Shown here: positions 5,125 to 9,280 of the stretch, one piece after another
Layout of the letters: each line of letters begins with the position of its first letter
Position numbering within the stretch: position 1 is the stretch's first letter
Assembly (NCBI GenBank): GCA_900554615.1
Contig: USIB01000050.1
Coordinates: 1-9,280, forward strand
Source: an uncultured Mycoplasmatota bacterium
GTDB lineage: Bacteria; Bacillota_I; Bacilli_A; RF39; UBA660
DNA length: 9,280 nt
Direction of reading: 5' to 3'
Translations under genes and position numbers: made by a program
The notes under the pieces: generated by a model
Databases searched by the model: none
The model's input: only the letters and a program-made list of their open reading frames with translations
Told to the model about the DNA's origin: nothing

Positions 5125-7680
5125 ATGAAGAAGATATTATTTTTTAATTTATTATTTTTATCTTTTATTAATATATGTAGTGCTAGTGTAAAAGGAACAG
5201 TATATTGTCCTGATAATAAAGACCCAGTTAATTTAAGACCAAGTGTTAGTGCTGGAGCAACAAGTTCCCTAGTATGTAATACAGAAGTAGAAGTATTAAA
5301 CACAAATGCTGGATATAATAAAGATTCTGGTTGTAATAGTGCCTTCTACCAAGTAAGGCAAGGAATAAAATCAGGCTATGCTTGCGGAGATTTCATAAAA
5401 ATAACCGAAACCCCACTAACCGAAGAAGATGGAACAGTAATATGTATAGGAGACGATTCTCCATTATATATGTTTAGAGATTTAAATAGAACAGATAAAA
5501 TAAATAATGGAGGACTAAGTTGCAATACCAAAGTCAAAATATTAAATACCAATGCCGGAAAAGATGGTAGAGGTACTTGTGCTACTAGTCTATATAAAAT
5601 AAAATATAATAATGAAGAAGGATATGTATGTGGTACATATATAAAAAAAAGTACAAGTACAGATGATAATAAAGATAACAATGTAGGTAAAAGTAGCAAT
5701 GGAGATAATATATATGTAAAAGAAGACTATATGAGTGCTCCTAGTACTAATGGAAGTATTAGATGTTATGAAAATACCGGAGACCTATATCTAAAAAGAA
5801 CACCAACAGGCTCATCAACAGGAGTACCATTAAGTTGTGGCCAACCCGTAACAGTTAATTCTTCCCAGGAAACAGATGGAAAATGCCCATACTACTATAA
5901 TGTAACAGACACCAAAGGAAATACAGGATATGTCTGCTCATACTATGTAGATACAACAAAGTTAAGTGATAGAGCAAATGAATACTATAAAACAAATAGC
6001 CTAGAAGACTATTATAATACATTAAGAAAAAAGAACTTCCCTGAGAGTTATTTACCATATTTAGCAGAACTACACGCAAGATACCCAAATTGGACCTTTG
6101 AAGCCGAACAAGTACCTCTTACCTTTGATAAAATAGTAAGAGAAGAAAACGCTTTTGGTCGTAACTTACTGGAAGGAAATGCCTTTGACCCAAATTATTT
6201 TTCTATGGGAATAAATACCTATGATATATTAAACAATAAGTTCTCATACTATTCAACAGAAGTAGGTTGGTATGACGCCTCTTCATTAGCAGTAGCCTAC
6301 TACCTAGACCCAAGAACATACCTAAATACAAAATATATCTTAGCCTTTGAATTATTAAACTACAATAATAACCATACCGAAAACGCCGTATCCAAAATAC
6401 TAAAAAATAAAAACTTTTGGAATACAGTATATACAGGAATAGATAGCAATGTTGCTAAGGATATAGTAGGTAGTACCAGTGATATAGGAGTAAGTGCTTT
6501 CCATATAGCAATTAGAATAGAGCAGGAAATATCAGGTATCAAAACAACCGATCCAAGAGCGGGAGGAGAGTTCACCTTAAATGGAACAACCTACAAAAAC
6601 TACTATAACTTCTTCAATATCAACGTATGGGGGCAAGACAAAATACTTCGTGGTATGAAACATGCCGTAAATAATGGTTGGAACACTCCATATAAAGGTA
6701 TTTATGGAGGAGCAAAGTACATATATGATAACTACTATAAAGTAAATCAAGATACCCTATACTATGAAAAGTTCGATGTATCAAACTTTACTCATCAATA
6801 TATGCAGAACTTAGCAGTAATAGCCCAAGAAACAGATAAAGCATATAATGCATATTTCGATAATGTCAAAGATTACTTCGATAAAGAATTATCATTTACA
6901 ATACCAGTCTATAAAGATATGCCAACATACTCAGTAAAATCACCAAGACTAGGAAATCCAAATAACTATCTAAAAGAATTAAAAGTAAATAATACATTAG
7001 TAAATGGATTCAGTTATGATAAATATAATTATGAAATAACAGTACCATATAATACAAATAAAATAAATGTATCCGCTAGTAGCATTGTTGAGGCTGCTCA
7101 AGTAGTAGGAACAGGAGATATAACCCTAAATAACGAAGAAGAAAACATCGACATAAAAGTAACATCACAATCAGGAAACACTAGAGTATACAAAATTAAA
7201 GTAAAGAAGAGTCCTAAGACAGATGAAGATAAAGAAGAAGAGGTAATAACAATAGATACTATTTTAAATAGTTCAGGAATAAAATATAATAATAACTATA
7301 TATATGGAATAGAAGAAAATACAAGTATAAATAGTCTAATAAGTAACATAACCAAAGTAAGTGATAAAGCCACTATCAACATAAAAGATAATAAAGGAAA
7401 CAATAAAACAAGTGGAGTATTCACATCAGGAGATAAAGTAATTATTGGAAATAGCAAAGAAGAAAAAGAAATGACAATAGTTATCTATGGAGACTCCAAT
7501 GGAGATGGCAAAATAGATAAAGACGATTGCCTAACAATCCTTAGAGAATTAAAAGGATATGCTAATCTAAGTGATGCATATAAAGAAGCAGCAGACGCCA
7601 ACAAAGATGGCAAAATAGATAAAGATGACTGCCTAGCCATTTTAAGACATCTAAAAGGATATACCAATTTAAATAAATAG
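5125..7680 (+). CDS. Secreted dockerin-bearing N-acetylglucosaminidase with three four-cysteine SH3-like repeats
   Basis: This 851-residue exported protein probably cleaves peptidoglycan glycan strands. A signal peptide (1-20, likely cut after CSA) precedes three SH3b-like wall-binding repeats at about 23-93, 103-174 and 210-276. Each repeat carries four cysteines (28/51/70/87, 107/133/152/169, 214/238/254/271), most likely forming disulfides. The catalytic region (about 300-590) matches the LytD/GH73-like group: YPNWTFEAEQVPLTFDKIV (320-338), WYDASSLAVAYYLDPRTYL (382-400), VSAFHIAIRIEQEISG (456-471, with E468 a candidate catalytic acid), YYNFFNINVWG (493-503) and NLAVIAQET (562-570). A cadherin-like beta-sandwich (614-693) and a linker domain follow. 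A type I-like dockerin with two calcium loops, DSNGDGKIDKDD (790-801) and DANKDGKIDKDD (824-835), ends the protein. It is co-transcribed with the next gene. Domain calls are by motif; enzyme activity is inferred. Confidence 0.88.
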   Translation: MKKILFFNLLFLSFINICSASVKGTVYCPDNKDPVNLRPSVSAGATSSLVCNTEVEVLNTNAGYNKDSGCNSAFYQVRQGIKSGYACGDFIKITETPLTEEDGTVICIGDDSPLYMFRDLNRTDKINNGGLSCNTKVKILNTNAGKDGRGTCATSLYKIKYNNEEGYVCGTYIKKSTSTDDNKDNNVGKSSNGDNIYVKEDYMSAPSTNGSIRCYENTGDLYLKRTPTGSSTGVPLSCGQPVTVNSSQETDGKCPYYYNVTDTKGNTGYVCSYYVDTTKLSDRANEYYKTNSLEDYYNTLRKKNFPESYLPYLAELHARYPNWTFEAEQVPLTFDKIVREENAFGRNLLEGNAFDPNYFSMGINTYDILNNKFSYYSTEVGWYDASSLAVAYYLDPRTYLNTKYILAFELLNYNNNHTENAVSKILKNKNFWNTVYTGIDSNVAKDIVGSTSDIGVSAFHIAIRIEQEISGIKTTDPRAGGEFTLNGTTYKNYYNFFNINVWGQDKILRGMKHAVNNGWNTPYKGIYGGAKYIYDNYYKVNQDTLYYEKFDVSNFTHQYMQNLAVIAQETDKAYNAYFDNVKDYFDKELSFTIPVYKDMPTYSVKSPRLGNPNNYLKELKVNNTLVNGFSYDKYNYEITVPYNTNKINVSASSIVEAAQVVGTGDITLNNEEENIDIKVTSQSGNTRVYKIKVKKSPKTDEDKEEEVITIDTILNSSGIKYNNNYIYGIEENTSINSLISNITKVSDKATINIKDNKGNNKTSGVFTSGDKVIIGNSKEEKEMTIVIYGDSNGDGKIDKDDCLTILRELKGYANLSDAYKEAADANKDGKIDKDDCLAILRHLKGYTNLNK
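7504..7625 (+). repeat. Dockerin tandem duplication at DNA level
   Basis: The 20-nt stretch at 7504-7523 recurs exactly at 7606-7625, a period of 102 nt or 34 codons. It encodes the two calcium-loop and helix segments of the dockerin. Both loops are followed by CL (C802, C836), so each half carries one cysteine in the same place. Confidence 0.8.
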
Positions 7681-7688
7681 GAGGAAGT

Positions 7689-9017
7689 ATGAAAAAAATA
7701 AAATTAATAATATTCTTACTCATAATAACACTAATAAGTAGTAAGGTTGTATTTGCGTCAAGTGTTAGTATAAAAGTTAGTAGTGGTACAATAACCAAAG
7801 GAGAAACCGTAACCGTAACCGCAGTAGTATCCGCAGATAGCGGTATTTACACAACCGAAGGAACACTATCTTGTAGTGGAGCAGGAGCAAGTGCTAGTGC
7901 AAATATGGGCTATGAAGATATGGATACAAAATATAATTCAAAGAGTTTCCCTCTAACAATAAAAGCAACAACATCAGGTACCATAACTTGTACAACTTCA
8001 AATGTAAAATTAAGAGAACTAGCAGTAGATAGAGGATATGCTCTAAATAATGCAAAAGTAACAATAAAAGTAAATGAGCCAGTAGTAATAAAGAAACCAA
8101 CAAAAGAATACTCATCAAATAATTACCTAAAGTCATTAGAAGTAGAAGGTTATGAGTTAACGCCAACATTCAATAAAGAAACAAAAGAATATACCTTAGA
8201 AGTACCAAATGGTACAGAAAAAGTAAACATCAAAGCCGATAAAGAAAACGGATATGCCAAAATATCAGGTACTGGCGAAATAAAAGTAAATGAAGGAATA
8301 AATAAAATAGAAATCAAGGTAACAGCGGAAAATGGAAACGAAAGAATATATATACTAAATATTACCGTAAAAGAACTAAATCCTATTGAAGTAGTTATCG
8401 ATAAAAATAAGTACAACATAATAAGAAAAGAGCCAGAAAATATAACTATTCCTAGTAACTATGAGAAGAGTACCATCACCATGAATGAAGAAGAAGTACT
8501 ATGTTATAAAAATAGTAAAACAAATAGTATACTAATGATATTACAAGATGAAAAAGGAAATAATAACCTATATACATATGATGAAAAGACTAAGAAATAT
8601 GCCTTATATAATAGTTTAACAATGGGAGATACCACTATTGGACTATTAGATATGCCAAGTAGTATGGTACCTAAAGGATATTCAAAAGTATCATTTAAAT
8701 ATAATAATAACAAAATAGATGGATATCAATATATAGAAAAGAATAAAACCTATGCAGCTGACGACAAAGTTAAAGGTAGTGATTTCTTCTTAATATATGG
8801 TATTAATGAAAAGACTGGAGAAAAAGCCTTATATGTATATGATAAATTAGAAGGAACTATCCAAAGATTTAATAAAGACTTAGTTAATGCTTATAAAGAT
8901 GAAAATAATAAATATTTCTTATATATGCTTATTTCATTAGCATTACTTGCTATATCAATTATAACTTTATCTATAGTATTAATTAAACAAAAGAAGAATA
9001 AAAAAGGATTTGCTTAA
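7689..9017 (+). CDS. Membrane-anchored surface protein with Ig/cohesin-like and cadherin-like domains
   Basis: The 442-residue protein has a signal peptide (1-23, likely cut after VFA). A beta-rich domain of about 25-128 follows with two cysteines (C62, C101) that could bridge the sheets. Its pattern (VSIKVSSGTITKGETVTV, then SGIYTTEGTLSC) resembles cohesin-type or Ig-like domains, but the match is not decisive. A cadherin-like beta-sandwich spans 144-228 (NYLKSLEVEGYELTPTFN, then NGNERIYILNITV) and is similar to the one in the upstream enzyme. The region 238-395 is unassigned. One transmembrane helix (about 409-432) and a short basic tail (KQKKNKKGFA) anchor it with the bulk outside. AGGAGG (7679-7684) overlaps the upstream stop 4 nt before ATG 7689, so the two genes are one unit. 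A role as receptor for the upstream dockerin is an attractive inference. Confidence 0.85.
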   Translation: MKKIKLIIFLLIITLISSKVVFASSVSIKVSSGTITKGETVTVTAVVSADSGIYTTEGTLSCSGAGASASANMGYEDMDTKYNSKSFPLTIKATTSGTITCTTSNVKLRELAVDRGYALNNAKVTIKVNEPVVIKKPTKEYSSNNYLKSLEVEGYELTPTFNKETKEYTLEVPNGTEKVNIKADKENGYAKISGTGEIKVNEGINKIEIKVTAENGNERIYILNITVKELNPIEVVIDKNKYNIIRKEPENITIPSNYEKSTITMNEEEVLCYKNSKTNSILMILQDEKGNNNLYTYDEKTKKYALYNSLTMGDTTIGLLDMPSSMVPKGYSKVSFKYNNNKIDGYQYIEKNKTYAADDKVKGSDFFLIYGINEKTGEKALYVYDKLEGTIQRFNKDLVNAYKDENNKYFLYMLISLALLAISIITLSIVLIKQKKNKKGFA

Positions 9018-9053
9018 TATAATATAGTATCATTATATAGTACTAATAATGAC

Positions 9054-9091
9054 AGAAAGAATCATAAGGATTTATGTTTCTTTCTTTTTTT
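9054..9091 (+). terminator. Strong intrinsic terminator of the surface-protein operon
   Basis: A 14-bp stem with one T:T mismatch is formed by AGAAAGAATCATAA (9054-9067) and TTATGTTTCTTTCT (9072-9085). It has a GGAT loop and six T residues (9086-9091) directly after. It lies 36 nt after the stop codon at 9017. Confidence 0.85.
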
Positions 9092-9152
9092 CCACTTCAG
9101 CCTGTAGTCTTCCGTGGTATGAGAAAGCCTCCAAAAAGGAGTCTTTTTCATA
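9092..9152 (+). repeat. Two-hairpin intergenic repeat, copy 3
   Basis: Hairpin A (9092-9117, 26 nt) has arms CCACTTC and TCCGTGG (four outer pairs and a 3 by 3 internal loop) around AGCC, loop TGTA, then GTCT. Hairpin B (9118-9152, 35 nt) abuts it. It has arms TATGAGAA and TTTTCATA (seven pairs plus G:T) around AGCC, an extra TCC/GGA stem with loop AAAAA, then GTCT. The copy begins on the base right after the operon terminator. Hairpin B alone could also pass as a terminator, but the shared architecture with copies 1 and 2 explains it better. Confidence 0.8.
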
Positions 9153-9181
9153 AACATATGTATGTATATATAAAATAAAAA

Positions 9182-9227
9182 AATATACTAAAAGTATATT
9201 GACTAAATAGTATATCTATAGTACAAT
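9182..9227 (+). promoter_or_regulatory. Strong promoter with overlapping inverted repeat
   Basis: TTGACT (9199-9204) and TACAAT (9222-9227) are spaced by 17 bp, the best -35 in the window. A perfect 8-bp inverted repeat, AATATACT (9182-9189) and AGTATATT (9193-9200), overlaps the -35. AGTATAT occurs again at 9209-9215 in the spacer, so a repressor site is possible. Transcription would begin near 9234. Confidence 0.7.
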
Positions 9228-9233
9228 AATATC

Positions 9234-9280
9234 TGTGGTAACACTTAAAGGTGCTAGTCTCTCCAAAATCTTAGTAATCC
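9234..9280 (+). other. Start of an unidentified transcript, cut by the window edge
   Basis: Downstream of the strong promoter the sequence carries no ribosome binding site plus start codon and no convincing reading frame. It contains a small potential hairpin, CACTT (9242-9246) with AGGTG (9250-9254), around AAA. It could be the 5' end of a structured RNA gene or a long leader. I considered the SRP RNA Alu domain because of GTGCTAG and GTAATCC, but too little is present to support it. Confidence 0.3.

Noticed and set aside
2535..8713. Several long open frames on the - strand opposite trmB, rnc, cinA and the surface genes
   Set aside because: They are antisense to well-supported genes, lack ribosome binding sites and family motifs, and read as hydrophobic or leucine-rich strings typical of complemented AT-rich coding DNA.
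9118..9152. Ordinary intrinsic terminator on its own
   Set aside because: The stem is long enough, but it abuts a matching hairpin A and shares the AGCC/GTCT apex with the other copies. A true terminator with a T run already lies at 9054-9091.
2489..9152. CRISPR array, integron attC sites or a classical insertion sequence as the explanation for the repeats
   Set aside because: The copies are kilobases apart with different stem sequences, there are no regular spacers, no integrase or transposase is present, and there are no target-site duplications that I can see.

Overview
The window reads as part of a low-GC Bacillota chromosome, most likely an uncultured gut Bacilli or Mycoplasmatota-like lineage. 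That placement is an inference from the very AT-rich coding sequence, the AGGAGG-type ribosome binding sites, the sigma-A-like promoters with extended TGn -10 elements, and a trmB-rnc housekeeping cluster. Tryptophan is written TGG and no gene contains an in-frame TGA, so the standard bacterial code fits. Every gene called with any confidence is on the + strand.

Left part (1-2450). The window opens with an ambiguous coding tail, then a 39-residue single-span membrane protein that sits 11 nt upstream of a tRNA-Arg(CCU) gene with an encoded CCA end. A hairpin terminator follows. Next is a KilA-N domain gene of phage type whose start region carries a one-base frameshift (about 548-553). Its ribosome binding site and first codons are in one frame and the rest is in another, so it is probably a decaying mobile-element remnant. 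A 274-residue helical protein of unknown function follows, with its own strong promoter and terminator.

Middle (2594-4916). A compact operon carries trmB (tRNA m7G46 methyltransferase), rnc (RNase III), a small GloB/YcbL-like metallo-beta-lactamase-fold hydrolase, and a stand-alone CinA C-terminal (PncC-like) protein. The genes overlap or are separated by only a few bases, and the unit ends in an intrinsic terminator.

Right part (5044-9091). A two-gene cell-surface operon encodes a secreted 851-residue putative N-acetylglucosaminidase and a 442-residue protein anchored by a C-terminal membrane span. The first protein has three four-cysteine SH3-like repeats, a catalytic region, a cadherin-like sandwich and a C-terminal dockerin. 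The second has a cysteine-bearing Ig-like or cohesin-like N-terminal domain and another cadherin-like sandwich. The layout suggests, without proving it, a dockerin enzyme held at the membrane by its neighbour. At the right edge a very good promoter points into a transcript of unknown nature that runs off the window.

Most unusual item. Three intergenic copies (2489-2542 on -, 4925-4977 on +, 9092-9152 on +) of a two-hairpin element were found. Each copy is a 26-nt hairpin directly abutting a second hairpin of 27-35 nt. All six hairpins share the apical pattern AGYY-loop-RTCT, which leaves a pyrimidine-pyrimidine mismatch (C:T in five, T:T in one). Their outer stems differ in sequence but keep most of their pairing. 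This looks like a structured repeat family that I do not recognise.
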